A stretch of DNA of 64,000 bases from Streptomyces sp. NBC_00654 (GTDB taxonomy: Bacteria > Actinomycetota > Actinomycetes > Streptomycetales > Streptomycetaceae). The first letter of the stretch is position 1, and each line of letters opens with the position of its first letter. The stretch lies in assembly GCF_026341775.1 (NCBI RefSeq), contig NZ_JAPEOB010000003.1, positions 186,001-250,000 on the forward strand. The letters run 5' to 3'. The notes below the pieces were generated by a model. It was not told where the DNA came from. It did not search any database and was given only the letters and a program-made list of their open reading frames with translations. The position numbers and the translations under genes are program-made. Below are positions 8,573-18,955 of the stretch, in pieces.

Positions 8573-8636
8573 CTCAGTTGGTTAGAGCAGCTGACTCTTA
8601 ATCAGCGGGTCCGGGGTTCGAGTCCCTGACGGCGCA
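8563..8636 (+). tRNA. tRNA-Lys (anticodon CTT), copy 1
   Basis: A 74-nt cloverleaf: acceptor GCGCCGT (8563-8569) pairs with ACGGCGC (8629-8635), discriminator A 8636, D arm TAGCTCAGTTGGTTAGAGCA, anticodon loop CTCTTAA reading CTT (Lys AAG codons), T arm with GGTTCGAGTC. No CCA is encoded. The sequence is identical to the copies at 20029 and 25774. The 5' end overlaps the stop codon of the preceding protein gene. Confidence 0.97.
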
Positions 8637-8643
8637 CAGACAG

Positions 8644-8676
8644 AAGAAGCCCCTCGCGCAAGCGGGGGGCTTCTTC
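8644..8676 (+). terminator. Rho-independent terminator of tRNA-Lys 1
   Basis: The inverted repeat AAGAAGCCCC...GGGGGCTTCTT directly after the tRNA ends in a short T-containing tail. It may also serve the convergent protease gene, which ends at 8680. Confidence 0.8.
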
Positions 8677-8679
8677 GTG

Positions 8680-9894
8680 TCAGGTGCCGGTGGTGACCCG
8701 GACCGTCCAGGAACCCGACGGGGTGCGGTCGGCGACCTCGACCCTGGTCCGCTCGCCGGGCACGGTGAAGGTCTCGCCGACCCCGAGCGGGGCGTCGGCG
8801 AGCGGCGGGTAGACCGACCGGTCCCAGCAGGACTGGGTGTCCGGGTGGGTGTCGATCACCTCGACGGGACCGCCGCCGGACGGCGTCCCGTTGCGGATCC
8901 GGTAGATCAGGACGCCCTCCGAGCAGGTCGCCCGGTCGTTGCCGGTGGCGCTGCGGGCCTCGATGGCCAGAGCGCTGTCCTCGCCCGTCCTGACGACGGC
9001 GAGCCGGGTCCCGATGGACCCGCCGGGGACGGGGGCGGTGGAGACGGGCTCCAGGGTGAGATCGGCCTCGCCCTGGACACAGACCACCTGGCGGCCGTCG
9101 AGCCAGCCGAGCTTCCACTTGTGCCAGCCGAACAGGTCCGGCGCCAGTCCGAACTGGCTGCCCATGACATCCCAGTCACCGACGTACGTGTCCCAGTCGC
9201 CCTTGCCGTCCGTGGGCCGGTGGTAGAGGTCGGCCAGGTCGAAGACATGCCCGGTCTCGTGCGCGAGAACGTTGCGGTCCGGCGGATGCTGCTCGAAGAC
9301 GGTGACGACGCGCCGGATGTCCGTACCGTCGGCGCGCAGCGGACGGTCGAAGTTGACGACCTTGGTGGCGTCGGAGTCGACACCGGGAGCGTCCGGGTCG
9401 GCGACGAGATAGACGATGTCGTACGTGGAGAAGTCGACCTCGCTGTCGGCCGCTTCGATCGCGTCGCGCAGATAGGCGGTGCGCCGCCCGGAGTCCCAGT
9501 CACGCTCTATGCCGTACCAGCCGGCCGGGTGCGGCATCCGCGTCCAGCGCTGCCGGGGGTGCGGGCGCAGGGTGAACTTTCCGTAGCTGGCGCGCTGGAA
9601 GAAGCGGGTGGTCGCGGGGAAGTAGTCGGCGCTCAGCACCTCCGGGGTGAGGGCCGGCTCGGAGCCCGGGAACGAGAGGAAGATCATGACCGCGTCGAGG
9701 GTGCGGTCGGGTCGGGGGTAGGAGCCGTTCCAGTTGTCCAGTCCCAGCGAGTGGTGCGCGGCGGTACGGGGCAGGGCGCACGGGCCCGCGTCACCCGTGG
9801 CGGCCACGGCGGGGCCCGCGACGAGGGACATGGCGGCAAGCGCCGCGAGGGAGGTCAGAGCGGCCGCCACACCGCGCAGACTCGGCCTTTCCAC
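8680..9894 (-). CDS. Secreted M6-family metalloprotease
   Basis: 404 residues with an N-terminal signal peptide (charged start, hydrophobic LTSLAALAAMSLVAG, AxA site near residue 32). The zinc site HETGH is at 212-216, followed by DLYH, and GDWDVMGS forms the Met-turn typical of M6/immune-inhibitor-A peptidases. A beta-rich C-terminal domain follows. GTG 9894 was chosen over a longer frame to 10041 because it begins just before the signal peptide and follows GGAG at 8 nt. It is exported through Sec and acts on extracellular protein. It is convergent with tRNA-Lys 1 and divergent from the GGDEF-EAL gene. Confidence 0.85.
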   Translation of the reverse strand: MERPSLRGVAAALTSLAALAAMSLVAGPAVAATGDAGPCALPRTAAHHSLGLDNWNGSYPRPDRTLDAVMIFLSFPGSEPALTPEVLSADYFPATTRFFQRASYGKFTLRPHPRQRWTRMPHPAGWYGIERDWDSGRRTAYLRDAIEAADSEVDFSTYDIVYLVADPDAPGVDSDATKVVNFDRPLRADGTDIRRVVTVFEQHPPDRNVLAHETGHVFDLADLYHRPTDGKGDWDTYVGDWDVMGSQFGLAPDLFGWHKWKLGWLDGRQVVCVQGEADLTLEPVSTAPVPGGSIGTRLAVVRTGEDSALAIEARSATGNDRATCSEGVLIYRIRNGTPSGGGPVEVIDTHPDTQSCWDRSVYPPLADAPLGVGETFTVPGERTRVEVADRTPSGSWTVRVTTGT

Positions 9895-10330
9895 TCCCCC
9901 GGCTCCGTGCTGACGCGGCACATCTACCTCCGGGTGGCGAAATGCGGGACACCTCAACCACCCTGTGACGGTTCGGAGCGTCGCGCCCTGTTGGGCTGCC
10001 CCACACGGGTCAGATGCCACCCCCTCCGCCGATCCCGCCACCGACCCCTCCGCCGACCTTCACGGACAGTCACGGCCACCCCTCGCAGTCCCCGCGAATC
10101 GACAGATCCGCACAGAAATAATCAGCAGCGGGCAAACCGGGGCGGCGCCGGACGGGGCAGTACGGCACATCCACCGGGCTCGCCACGCTGAACGGGCTGG
10201 AACGGCCACCACACCACCCTCTATGCTTCACCACGCTTTCCCGCGTGGTTCCCGCCCCCACCCAGGCGCTCCACCCGGCGGCCTGTCCGACCCCACCTGT
10301 TCACGACAATCTTCACAGCGGGAGCGAGCG
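9895..10330. promoter_or_regulatory. Divergent intergenic region, 436 bp
   Basis: This separates the protease and GGDEF-EAL genes. It is slightly less G+C-rich than the flanks around 10115-10130. The only promoter-like element I can point to is GACAAT at 10305-10310 in front of the GGDEF-EAL gene, with no good -35. No ORF shows codon bias, and no clear palindrome was found. Confidence 0.3.
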
Positions 10331-12256
10331 GTGAGCGGTACCTCCGAAGGGCCGAGGCCCCCGGCAGGCGGAATCTCCGACTCCGCCCCCTCTCCGGTCA
10401 CGGAACGTCACGCGACGGGACCCACAGCCTCCGAGCTGCGCGACTACCGGGCCGCGTTCCGGGTCACCACCCTCCCCATGGCCGTCGTCGACGCGCAGGG
10501 ACTGATCGTGCGCGCCAACGACTCGCTCGGTGGGCTGCTGGGCACCGACCCCGCGGCCCTCGCCGCACGGCCCGCGTCGGACCTGGTCGACTTCGCGTCG
10601 GACGGCCGTGCCTGGCACGCGTACCGCGAGGTGCTGCACGGCCGGCGCTCCCGGTTCCACTGCACCCGCCGGCTCAAGCATCCCGACGGGCACTCCCTGT
10701 GGGCCGAGATCACCGTCGTACCGATGACCGGCACCACCGAGGCCGGCGCCGGCCCCGCCCCGGACACCGCCGCCCCCTCCCCGGACACCGCGGGCGCCGG
10801 ACCGGACACCGCGGGCGCCGATTCCGCGCCCCGCCGGGTGCTGCTCTCGGTCGCGGACGTCAGCGACCGGCACGAGCTCCAGATGCGGCTGCGCCACCTC
10901 CAGATGCACGACCCGGTGACCCGGCTGCCGAACCGGACGCTGTTCTTCGAGCGGCTCTCGACGGCGCTGGAGACCCCGCCGTACCAGGACGACTCGATGA
11001 TGCCCCCGCACGGCCGCATCGGACTCTGCTATCTGGACCTGGACGGGTTCAAGGCGGTCAACGACACCCTGGGGCACCGCATAGGCGACCGGCTGCTCGC
11101 GGCCGTCGCCGGGCGGCTGACCGACTGTGCCGGAAGCGGGTCCCAGCACCGCGACGGCAGCCATCTGGTAGCTCGCCTGGGCGGTGACGAGTTCGCGATC
11201 CTGGTCGAGGACTCCGCGGGCACGGAGCAGCTCACCGAACTGGCCCGTACGCTCCTCACCGCGATCCAGCGGCCGTTCGACCTGGCCGGGCAGCGGCTCT
11301 CGGTCTCCGCGTCGATCGGGGTGGTGGAACGGGCCGTGGCGGGCACCTCGCCCACCGGTCTGATGCAGGCCGCCGACACCACGCTGTACTGGGCGAAGGC
11401 CGACGGCAAGGCGCGCTGGACCCTCTTCGACCCCGAACGCAACGCCCACCGCATGACCCGCCAGGCGCTCGCCTCGACGCTCCGGCCCGCCGTGGAGCGC
11501 GGTGAGTTCACGCTGGAGTACCAGCCGTTGGTGGGCATGACCGACGGCGTCGTGCACGGGGTGGAGGCCCTGGTGCGGTGGCATCACCCGCAGTTCGGGG
11601 TCCTGGCGCCGAACCGGTTCATCTCCATCGCCGAGGAGGACGGCTCGATCGTCCAGCTGGGCCGGTGGGTGCTGCGCACCGCGTGCCGGCAGGCGCGGCG
11701 CTGGCAGCTGGACCACCCGGACCAGCCGCCGCTGTTCATCAGCGTCAACGTCGCCGTGCGGCAGGTCTGGGACTCCGATCTGGTCGCCGATGTGGCGGAG
11801 ATCCTGGCCGACACCGGGCTGGAGCCGGGCCTGCTGCAGCTGGAGCTGACCGAGTCCGCGGTGATGGGTTCGGCCGGCCGGCCGCTGCGGGCGCTCCAGG
11901 AGCTCAGCGACATGGGCGTACGGATCGCCATCGACGACTTCGGCACCGGCTACTCGAACCTGGCCTATCTGAGCCGGCTGCCCGTCTCCGTGCTGAAGCT
12001 GGACGGCTCCTTCGTCCGGGGCTTCCGTTACGACGACGGCGCCCACCCCAGCCCCGCCGACGAGACGATCGTCGAGGCGATGGTCCAGCTGGCGCACCGG
12101 CTGGGGCTGACGGTCACCGCGGAGTGCGTGGAGACGGCGGGGCAGGCGGAACGGCTGCGGAGGATCGGCTGCGACACGGGGCAGGGGTGGCTGTACTCAC
12201 GGGCGGTGTCGCCGGAGCTGATCGCCGGGCTGATCCGCACGCGGCCCGTGCCGTGA
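10331..12256 (+). CDS. PAS-GGDEF-EAL cyclic-di-GMP protein
   Basis: 641 residues. After a flexible start, a PAS sensor domain spans about residues 35-150 (DYRAAFRVTTLPMAVVDAQG), then a Pro/Asp/Thr linker, a GGDEF domain (RLPNRTLFFERL; intact LGGDEFAIL near residue 290) and an EAL domain (VEALVRWHHP; DDFGTGYSNLAYL; ELTESAVM). Both catalytic signatures look intact, so it could make and break c-di-GMP, the second messenger that holds Streptomyces in vegetative growth. No membrane segment is seen. GTG 10331 follows GGGAGCGAG; the frame is open upstream but lacks coding character. It ends in a hairpin shared with the convergent oxidoreductase. Confidence 0.88.
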   Translation: MSGTSEGPRPPAGGISDSAPSPVTERHATGPTASELRDYRAAFRVTTLPMAVVDAQGLIVRANDSLGGLLGTDPAALAARPASDLVDFASDGRAWHAYREVLHGRRSRFHCTRRLKHPDGHSLWAEITVVPMTGTTEAGAGPAPDTAAPSPDTAGAGPDTAGADSAPRRVLLSVADVSDRHELQMRLRHLQMHDPVTRLPNRTLFFERLSTALETPPYQDDSMMPPHGRIGLCYLDLDGFKAVNDTLGHRIGDRLLAAVAGRLTDCAGSGSQHRDGSHLVARLGGDEFAILVEDSAGTEQLTELARTLLTAIQRPFDLAGQRLSVSASIGVVERAVAGTSPTGLMQAADTTLYWAKADGKARWTLFDPERNAHRMTRQALASTLRPAVERGEFTLEYQPLVGMTDGVVHGVEALVRWHHPQFGVLAPNRFISIAEEDGSIVQLGRWVLRTACRQARRWQLDHPDQPPLFISVNVAVRQVWDSDLVADVAEILADTGLEPGLLQLELTESAVMGSAGRPLRALQELSDMGVRIAIDDFGTGYSNLAYLSRLPVSVLKLDGSFVRGFRYDDGAHPSPADETIVEAMVQLAHRLGLTVTAECVETAGQAERLRRIGCDTGQGWLYSRAVSPELIAGLIRTRPVP

Positions 12257-12297
12257 GACCTGTGCGCCCCGCGCGTCCCATGTGCCCGGTGAGACCC

Positions 12298-12327
12298 GTG
12301 AGCCCCGGAAGGCCGTCCGGGGCTCAC
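12298..12327. terminator. Bidirectional hairpin terminator
   Basis: A perfect 11-bp stem, GTGAGCCCCGG (12298-12308) with CCGGGGCTCAC (12317-12327), and an 8-nt loop, located between two converging genes. No U-run. Confidence 0.7.
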
Positions 12328-12350
12328 CGAGGCTCACTCGGGCGGCCGGG

Positions 12351-13445
<1,095 letters not shown>

Positions 13446-13567
13446 GTGTCGGCCTCTCCCGGTGGTGCTGTCGCGTATCGGAAGGAGGAAACAGGAGGAT
13501 GACTCCGTTTATTCCCGGGGGCCGGCCGCCTTCCGGGTGCCGGCCGCCGTTCCCGGGGGCTTTCCCG

Positions 13568-14332
13568 CTACTCCCGGACCTCGATTCCCCTGGTGTCCCA
13601 GGTCCCCGGCGGCGGTACGCGGGTGGCGAAGAGCGTGCCGAGCTTCGGTGACCAGGCCCGGCGGTCCGCCAGCCGCAGCCCTTCCCAGACCGTCACCTGG
13701 TTCGCCGTGAGGACCGGCTTGCCGAGAAGTTCCTCCAGTTCGGGGATGTACGCGGCGGTGTGCAGGGCCGTGTCCGGGAGCAGCACCGCCTCCGCGTCCG
13801 GGTGGTCGCCGCCGACGGCCAGTTCCTTCAGCAGCTCCACACCCCAGGTGCCGGCCTCCTGCGCCGTGATGATGCCGCTGCCCCGGGTGGCGACCACCTC
13901 GATGTCCCCGGCCTTCAGGAAACCGGCGAAGAGCCCGGCGATCTCCTCCGGGTAGGTCGCGGCCACCGCGACCCGCCGGGCGCCCAGCTCCCGTACCGCG
14001 TGGACGAAGGCGAAGGAGGTGCTGGACGCCGGCATGCCCGCGGCACGGGCGAGGGTGGCGATCTGTTCGTGCGCGCCGTCCCAGCCGTACACGAAGCTTC
14101 CGCCGGTGCAGGTCCAGACGAGCGCTTCGGCGCCCGCCAGCCGCAGCTCCTCCACCCCGGCGGCGAGCAGGTCGGGGGCGCCGATCGCGCGCAGCTCCTC
14201 GACGCGCCGGACGTCCTCGCCGGTCTCGGTGTGGAACAGCGGGAGTCTGATGTCGCTGTCGAGCATGATCTCGATCCGCGGGAAGTCGTCCTCGGCGGAG
14301 TGGCCCGGGTAGAGAAGTCCAACGGTCGTCAT
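13568..14332 (-). CDS. eutA: EutA-like Asp/Glu racemase / maleate isomerase family protein
   Basis: 254 residues of the Asp/Glu racemase superfamily, closest in feel to the ectoine-utilisation protein EutA/arylmalonate-decarboxylase-maleate-isomerase group. The first catalytic Cys is at residue 75 (WTCTGGSF). The position where a second Cys is normally found reads LLPDTALHT (Asp187-Thr188), so a two-cysteine mechanism is not supported. The C-terminal KPVLTANQVTVWEGLR is typical of the family. ATG 14332 has AAGGAAGGG upstream, which rules out the much longer open frame to 15472. It is divergent from the dehydrogenase and close to the ehu transporter genes; the EutA name rests mainly on this context. 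Confidence 0.65.
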   Translation of the reverse strand: MTTVGLLYPGHSAEDDFPRIEIMLDSDIRLPLFHTETGEDVRRVEELRAIGAPDLLAAGVEELRLAGAEALVWTCTGGSFVYGWDGAHEQIATLARAAGMPASSTSFAFVHAVRELGARRVAVAATYPEEIAGLFAGFLKAGDIEVVATRGSGIITAQEAGTWGVELLKELAVGGDHPDAEAVLLPDTALHTAAYIPELEELLGKPVLTANQVTVWEGLRLADRRAWSPKLGTLFATRVPPPGTWDTRGIEVRE

Positions 14333-14552
14333 GTCCACCCTTCCTTTTCGTCCGGTCCTTCGTGTCCGGCGCCGGAGGCGGGGCGAGCGGTCGCCCGAGC
14401 GGCGTGTCCCACTGCTGCCCCGGCCCCTTCCCAGTATTCCCCCAGTGGGCGCATCCCTCTCGGCACCTGCCGGGCGCCGCGGACGGCGGTAGGTTGGGTG
14501 GCGAGCGTGGCCGATCCGTGCGTCCCCGACGTTGCGAAGTGATGACTCACCG

Positions 14553-15593
14553 ATGCCAGGACCCGTCCTTCTCGTCCTCGAATCCGATCCGTCGCCGCGC
14601 CTGGGCCGGCTGACCGGCCGGGTCGTGGTGCGGTACGCGAACGAGGAGAACCTGGCCGAACGGCTCCCGCTCGCGGACGTCCTGCTGGTCTGGGACGCCG
14701 CCTCCGACGCGGTCCCCGCGGCCTGGCCCGGCGCGGGGCCGCGGCCCGGATGGGTGCATACGGCGAGCGCGGGCGTGGACCGGCTGCTCTGCCCGGAAAT
14801 GACCGCGTCCGGCACCGTGGTCACCAACGCGCGGGGCGTCTTCGAGCGGCCGGTGGCCGAGTACGCGGCTGCCCTGGTGCTCGCCTTCGCCAAGGACCTC
14901 CCCGGCACGCTGGAGCACCAGCGCCGGCGGCTCCGGCACCGGCGGGAGGGACAGCAGGCCGCCGGGTCGCGGGCGGTGGTCGTCGGCGCCGGGCCGATCG
15001 GGCGGGAGATCACCAGGCTGCTGCACGGTCTCGGTGTCCAGGTCGCGCTGGTGGCCCGTACCGCGCGGCGCACCATCCACGGCGTCGGGGATCTGGACCG
15101 GCTGGCCGCCCGCGCCGACTGGGTGATCTGCGCGGCGCCCCTGACCGAGGCGACGCGCGGGATGTTCGACGCGCGCTTCTTCGGGCTGATGCAGCCCTCG
15201 GCGCACTTCATCAACATGGGGCGCGGCCCGACGGTCGTGGAGAGCGAGCTGGTGGACGCGCTGCGCAGACGGTGGATCGCGGGAGCGGCGCTGAATGTGT
15301 TCCAGGACGAGGAGCCGGGGCCGGACAGCGGGCTGTGGGACGTGCCGGGGCTGCTCCTGTCACCGCATCTGAGCGGGGACACGGCGGGCTGGCAGGACCG
15401 GCTGGGCGAGCAGTTCGTGCGGATGTACGAACTATGGGCGGCCGGGGAGCCGTTGCCGAACGTGGTGGACAAGCGGCTCGGTTACGTCCCTTCCACAGAC
15501 CTGCCGACCGACCCGCCGACGGACCCGCCGACCGTACCGCCGACGGACCCGTCCCCGGATTCGCCCGCCTCCCGGGATGACGGAGCGTCATGA
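14553..15593 (+). CDS. D-2-hydroxyacid dehydrogenase family protein
   Basis: 346 residues. The NAD-binding motif GAGPIG lies near residue 143. The catalytic Arg is in INMGRGPTVV, the Glu in FQDEEPGP and the His in LLSPHLSG, so the usual Arg-Glu-His set is present. The protein catalyses NAD(P)-dependent oxidation or reduction of a 2-hydroxy/2-keto acid in the cytoplasm. The tail (about 30 residues) is a Pro/Thr/Asp repeat (TDPPTDPPT) absent from typical members. ATG 14553 was chosen over an in-frame TTG at 14532; neither has a clear ribosome site. It sits between eutA-like and ehuB, so it probably acts in the same pathway. Confidence 0.8.
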   Translation: MPGPVLLVLESDPSPRLGRLTGRVVVRYANEENLAERLPLADVLLVWDAASDAVPAAWPGAGPRPGWVHTASAGVDRLLCPEMTASGTVVTNARGVFERPVAEYAAALVLAFAKDLPGTLEHQRRRLRHRREGQQAAGSRAVVVGAGPIGREITRLLHGLGVQVALVARTARRTIHGVGDLDRLAARADWVICAAPLTEATRGMFDARFFGLMQPSAHFINMGRGPTVVESELVDALRRRWIAGAALNVFQDEEPGPDSGLWDVPGLLLSPHLSGDTAGWQDRLGEQFVRMYELWAAGEPLPNVVDKRLGYVPSTDLPTDPPTDPPTVPPTDPSPDSPASRDDGAS

Positions 15594-15776
15594 ACCCCGC
15601 CCCCAGGGGGATACGCACCGCACACCTCCCGTAGCACTCCGCCCGCATTGGGGCACGGGAAGGTCACCCTCCGGCCACTTTTCGGTTACATGCGGCCGCT
15701 TCCTGCATAGACGTACGGGATCGGGCAGGCGCTCACCCTGTCCGGACTGTTCGAGCCCTCCAGGAGATTGCGAACC

Positions 15777-16679
15777 ATGGCCGACTTCCCGAATCTTTCC
15801 CGTCGCGGTTTCCTCAACAGAACGGCGGCCGTGGGCGGAGCGCTCGTCGTTCCCGGTCTGCTCGCCGCGTGCAGCAAGACCGATGCCGGTGCCGCGAGCG
15901 GCGAAGGCGCACTCGACAAGCTCCGCAAGCAGGGCTTCGTCCGGGTCGCGTACGCCAACGAGGCCCCGTACGGCTATCTGGAGGGCAAGGAGCTCAAGGG
16001 CGAGGCGCCCACCCTGCACCGGGAGATCTTCAAGGCGCTCGGCGTCGACGAGCTGAAGCCCACCCTCTCCGAGTGGGACGGCCTGATACCCGGACTCCAG
16101 GCCGGGAAGTACGACGTGGTCAGCGCGGGCATGGCGATCACCCCCGAGCGGTGCGCCAACGCCATCTTCTCCGAACCGGAGTTCATCTCGCCGACCGCGC
16201 TGATGATCAGGAAGGGCAACCCGAAGAAGATCACCGACCTGGCCTCCGCGAAGGCCGCCGGAATCACCGTCGGAGTGATGTCGGGCGCGGTCGAGGGCTC
16301 GTACGCCAAGGGCGCGGGCATCCCCGAGGGCAGGATCAAGACGTTCCAGAAGCCGCAGGACGGCGCGGACGCGGTCAAGGGCGGCCGGATCGACGCCTTC
16401 CTGCTGACCGGCATCTCGCTGCGCTGGCTGGCGAAGACCAACCCCACCACCGAGGTCACCGAGGCCTTCGTCCCGGAGCTGAACGGCAAGCAGCAGTTCT
16501 CGCCGGGCGGCGCGGTGTTCCGCGAGGGCAACGAGGACCTGCGGGACGCCTTCAACCGCGAGCTGAAGAAGATCGTCTCGGACCGGTCCCGCTATGTGAG
16601 CCTGCTGACGGAGTACGGATTCGGGGCGGCCGAGATCCCGCCGGCCACGCTGAAGACCGCAGATCTGTGCAAGGGCTGA
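15777..16679 (+). CDS. ehuB: Ectoine/hydroxyectoine-type ABC transporter binding lipoprotein
   Basis: 300 residues. The N-terminus has a twin-arginine motif (SRRGFL), a hydrophobic stretch and a lipobox LLAAC near residue 33, so it is a Tat-exported lipoprotein. The mature part is a type II solute-binding fold of the amino-acid family (FVRVAYANEAPYGY, GLQAGKYDVVSAGMAITPER). Order and similarity with the next three genes match the EhuBCDA uptake system for the compatible solutes ectoine and hydroxyectoine. AGGAG precedes the ATG. 183 bp upstream of it holds the likely operon promoter, not resolved. The ligand is inferred from family and context. Confidence 0.8.
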   Translation: MADFPNLSRRGFLNRTAAVGGALVVPGLLAACSKTDAGAASGEGALDKLRKQGFVRVAYANEAPYGYLEGKELKGEAPTLHREIFKALGVDELKPTLSEWDGLIPGLQAGKYDVVSAGMAITPERCANAIFSEPEFISPTALMIRKGNPKKITDLASAKAAGITVGVMSGAVEGSYAKGAGIPEGRIKTFQKPQDGADAVKGGRIDAFLLTGISLRWLAKTNPTTEVTEAFVPELNGKQQFSPGGAVFREGNEDLRDAFNRELKKIVSDRSRYVSLLTEYGFGAAEIPPATLKTADLCKG

Positions 16680-16697
16680 CGGGGCGGTCCCCTACAC

Positions 16698-17429
16698 ATG
16701 AGTGACTTCTTCTCCACTCTCGTCGATGAGTTCCCCCAGGTCCGCGCAGGTCTGTGGGTGACCCTTCAGGCCACCGTCCTGGGCGCCCTGCTGGCGCTCG
16801 CCCTGTCGTTCCTGCTGGGTCTGATGGCGGGCAGCCGGCTCCTCCTGGTGCGCGGGGTCTCCCGGGTCGTCGTGGAGTTCTTCCGCGGCACCTCGCTCTA
16901 CATCCAGCTGTTCTGGCTCTACTACGCGATGCCGCCGCTGACCGGCTACGAACTGACGCCGCTGCTCTGCGGGGTCGTCGCCTTCGGCCTGAACTACGGG
17001 GCGTACGGCGCCGAGATCGTGCGCGGCGCCGTCAACTCCGTACCGCGCGGGCAGTACGAGGCGGCGCTCGCGCTCAATCTCAGCCCCGCCCGGCGGATGC
17101 GGAAGGTGATCCTGCCGCAGGCCTGGGTGCAGATGATCCCGTCCTTCACCAATCTGCTGATCCAGCTGCTGAAGTGCACCCCCCTGCTGTGGCTGATCTC
17201 CGCGGCCGACCTGATGACCGTCATCCAGCAGCTGCGCGACCGCACCGGTGAGACCCTCACCGCGTATCTGACGCTGCTGGCCGTCTACTTCGTGCTGGCC
17301 TACGCGCTGACGCTGCTGATGAACCTGCTGGAGCGGACCGCCAAGCGGCGGCTCGGCCTGGCGACCGGCGCGGGCAGCCTGTTCAGGAGCCGCAGCGCGG
17401 CCACCACCACCGTCGGAGGTACCCGGTGA
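16698..17429 (+). CDS. ehuC: Ectoine-type ABC transporter permease EhuC
   Basis: 243 residues, His/Glu/Gln/Arg/opine-type three-TM-unit permease with about five hydrophobic segments. The cytoplasmic EAA loop that docks with the ATPase is clear (VPRGQYEAALALNLSP, then VILPQA). It starts 18 bp after ehuB and ends in a GTGA overlap with ehuD. A short Ser/Ala/Thr-rich C-terminal tail follows the last helix. Forms the membrane channel with EhuD. Confidence 0.85.
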   Translation: MSDFFSTLVDEFPQVRAGLWVTLQATVLGALLALALSFLLGLMAGSRLLLVRGVSRVVVEFFRGTSLYIQLFWLYYAMPPLTGYELTPLLCGVVAFGLNYGAYGAEIVRGAVNSVPRGQYEAALALNLSPARRMRKVILPQAWVQMIPSFTNLLIQLLKCTPLLWLISAADLMTVIQQLRDRTGETLTAYLTLLAVYFVLAYALTLLMNLLERTAKRRLGLATGAGSLFRSRSAATTTVGGTR

Positions 17430-18070
17430 ACGGCTTCGACTGGAATGCCGCCGGGGAGGTCCTGCCCCTCCTCCTCGAAGGGTTCGAGGTCACCCTGCTC
17501 GCGACCGTGCTCGGCACCCTCGTCGCGGCGGTCCTGGGGCTGGCCGTCGCGGTGGCCGGACGGGCGCCGAGCAGGTTCGTGACGGTCCCGGTGCGGGTCG
17601 TCATGGAGTTCGTCCGCTCCACCCCGCTGCTCGTCCAACTGGTGGGAGCCGCTGCCCTGTTCACCTCGGTGGAACCGCTGACCATCGGCATCGTGGTGCT
17701 GGGCGTCCACTACGCCGCGTACACCTCCGAGGTGTACCGGGCCGGGATCGACGGCGTCCCGAAGGGCCAGTGGGAGGCCTGCCGCGCGCTGTCGCTGCCG
17801 CCCCGCCGGACCTGGCAGGCCGTGATCCTGCCGCAGGCGGTGCGCAATGTGCTGCCCGCGCTCGGGAACTACGCGATCTCGATGTTCAAGGAGACCCCGT
17901 TCCTCGCCGTGATCACGGTGCACGAGATGGTCTTCGAGGCCCGGCAGTACGGGGCCGAGAACTTCGGGTACTACACCGAGGCGTTCACGCTCGCCGGCCT
18001 GATCTTCCTGGTCGCGAGCTACCCCACGTCGCTGTTGATGAGAAAGCTGGAGAAGCGCCTTGGCCACTGA
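17426..18070 (+). CDS. ehuD: Ectoine-type ABC transporter permease EhuD
   Basis: 214 residues, second permease of the pair, with the EAA loop GVPKGQWEACRALSLPP followed by VILPQAVRNVLPALGNY. GTG 17426 overlaps the ehuC stop by 4 bp, and the gene overlaps ehuA by 11 bp, so all are translationally coupled. Hydrophobic segments match EhuC in number. Confidence 0.85.
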   Translation: MNGFDWNAAGEVLPLLLEGFEVTLLATVLGTLVAAVLGLAVAVAGRAPSRFVTVPVRVVMEFVRSTPLLVQLVGAAALFTSVEPLTIGIVVLGVHYAAYTSEVYRAGIDGVPKGQWEACRALSLPPRRTWQAVILPQAVRNVLPALGNYAISMFKETPFLAVITVHEMVFEARQYGAENFGYYTEAFTLAGLIFLVASYPTSLLMRKLEKRLGH

Positions 18071-18926
18071 ACCCCTCCCCCTGCAGAAGACCGCGGCCAC
18101 GGCCCCCGGCAACGCGGCCACCGCGCCCGGCAGCACGGCCCCGGTGGCCCCGGACACCGCCCATCCGCTGGTCCGCTTCGACGGTGTCGTGAAGCGGTAC
18201 GGCGACCATGTGGTCCTGGACCACCTGGACTTCACCGTGCGGCGCGGCGAGCACGTCACCTTGATCGGCCCCAGCGGCTCCGGCAAGACCACGATCCTGC
18301 GGCTGCTGATGACGCTGGAGAAGGTCAGCGACGGGGTGATCTGGGTGAACGGCTCCCCGCTGTCGCACGTCCGCGCCCCGGACGGATCGCTGAAGCCGGC
18401 CGGTGAGAAGCAGCTGCGCGAGTCCCGGAAGAAGATCGGGATGGTCTTCCAGCAGTTCAACCTCTTCCCGAACATGAAGGTGCTCCAGAACATCACCGAG
18501 GCGCCCATCAGCGTGCTCGGCAAGGACCGCGACGAGGCGGAGGCCCGCGCCCGTGAGCTGCTCGACCTGGTCGGGCTCTCCGGCAAGGTCGACGCGCACC
18601 CCTCCCAGCTCTCCGGCGGCCAGCAGCAGCGGGTGGCCATCGCGCGGGCACTGGCGATGGAGCCGGAGATCCTGCTGCTCGACGAGGTGACCTCGGCGCT
18701 CGACCCGGAACTGGTGGCGGGGGTGCTGGACCTGCTGGGCGACATCGCCAGGAACACCGACATCACGATGCTCTGTGTGACGCACGAGATGAACTTCGCC
18801 CGTGATGTCTCGAAGAAGGTACTGATGTTCGACGCGGGCCGGGTGGTGGAGGCCGGCACCCCGGAAAAAATCTTTACCGATCCGGAGCACGAACGTACGC
18901 GCGAATTCCTCAACGCGGTGCTGTGA
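18060..18926 (+). CDS. ehuA: Ectoine-type ABC transporter ATPase EhuA
   Basis: 288 residues, ABC ATPase of the polar amino-acid class. Walker A GPSGSGKTT at about residue 70, Q-loop VFQQFNLFPNM, signature LSGGQQQR, Walker B LLLDEVTSALDPE and the switch His in CVTHEMNF are all intact. The start is a TTG at 18060 within the ehuD end. The first 35 residues are an unusual Ala/Pro/Thr-rich extension before the ATPase core. Powers uptake through EhuCD. Confidence 0.85.
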   Translation: MATEPLPLQKTAATAPGNAATAPGSTAPVAPDTAHPLVRFDGVVKRYGDHVVLDHLDFTVRRGEHVTLIGPSGSGKTTILRLLMTLEKVSDGVIWVNGSPLSHVRAPDGSLKPAGEKQLRESRKKIGMVFQQFNLFPNMKVLQNITEAPISVLGKDRDEAEARARELLDLVGLSGKVDAHPSQLSGGQQQRVAIARALAMEPEILLLDEVTSALDPELVAGVLDLLGDIARNTDITMLCVTHEMNFARDVSKKVLMFDAGRVVEAGTPEKIFTDPEHERTREFLNAVL

Positions 18927-18955
18927 CCTCGCCCTTGAGACCACGCCCATGACTC

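Noticed and set aside
8582..9118. Minus-strand ORF ending in SGTRTPDPLIKSQLL
   Set aside because: That tail is the antisense translation of the tRNA-Lys; the same peptide appears at 25793-26260 for the same reason. Not a protein.
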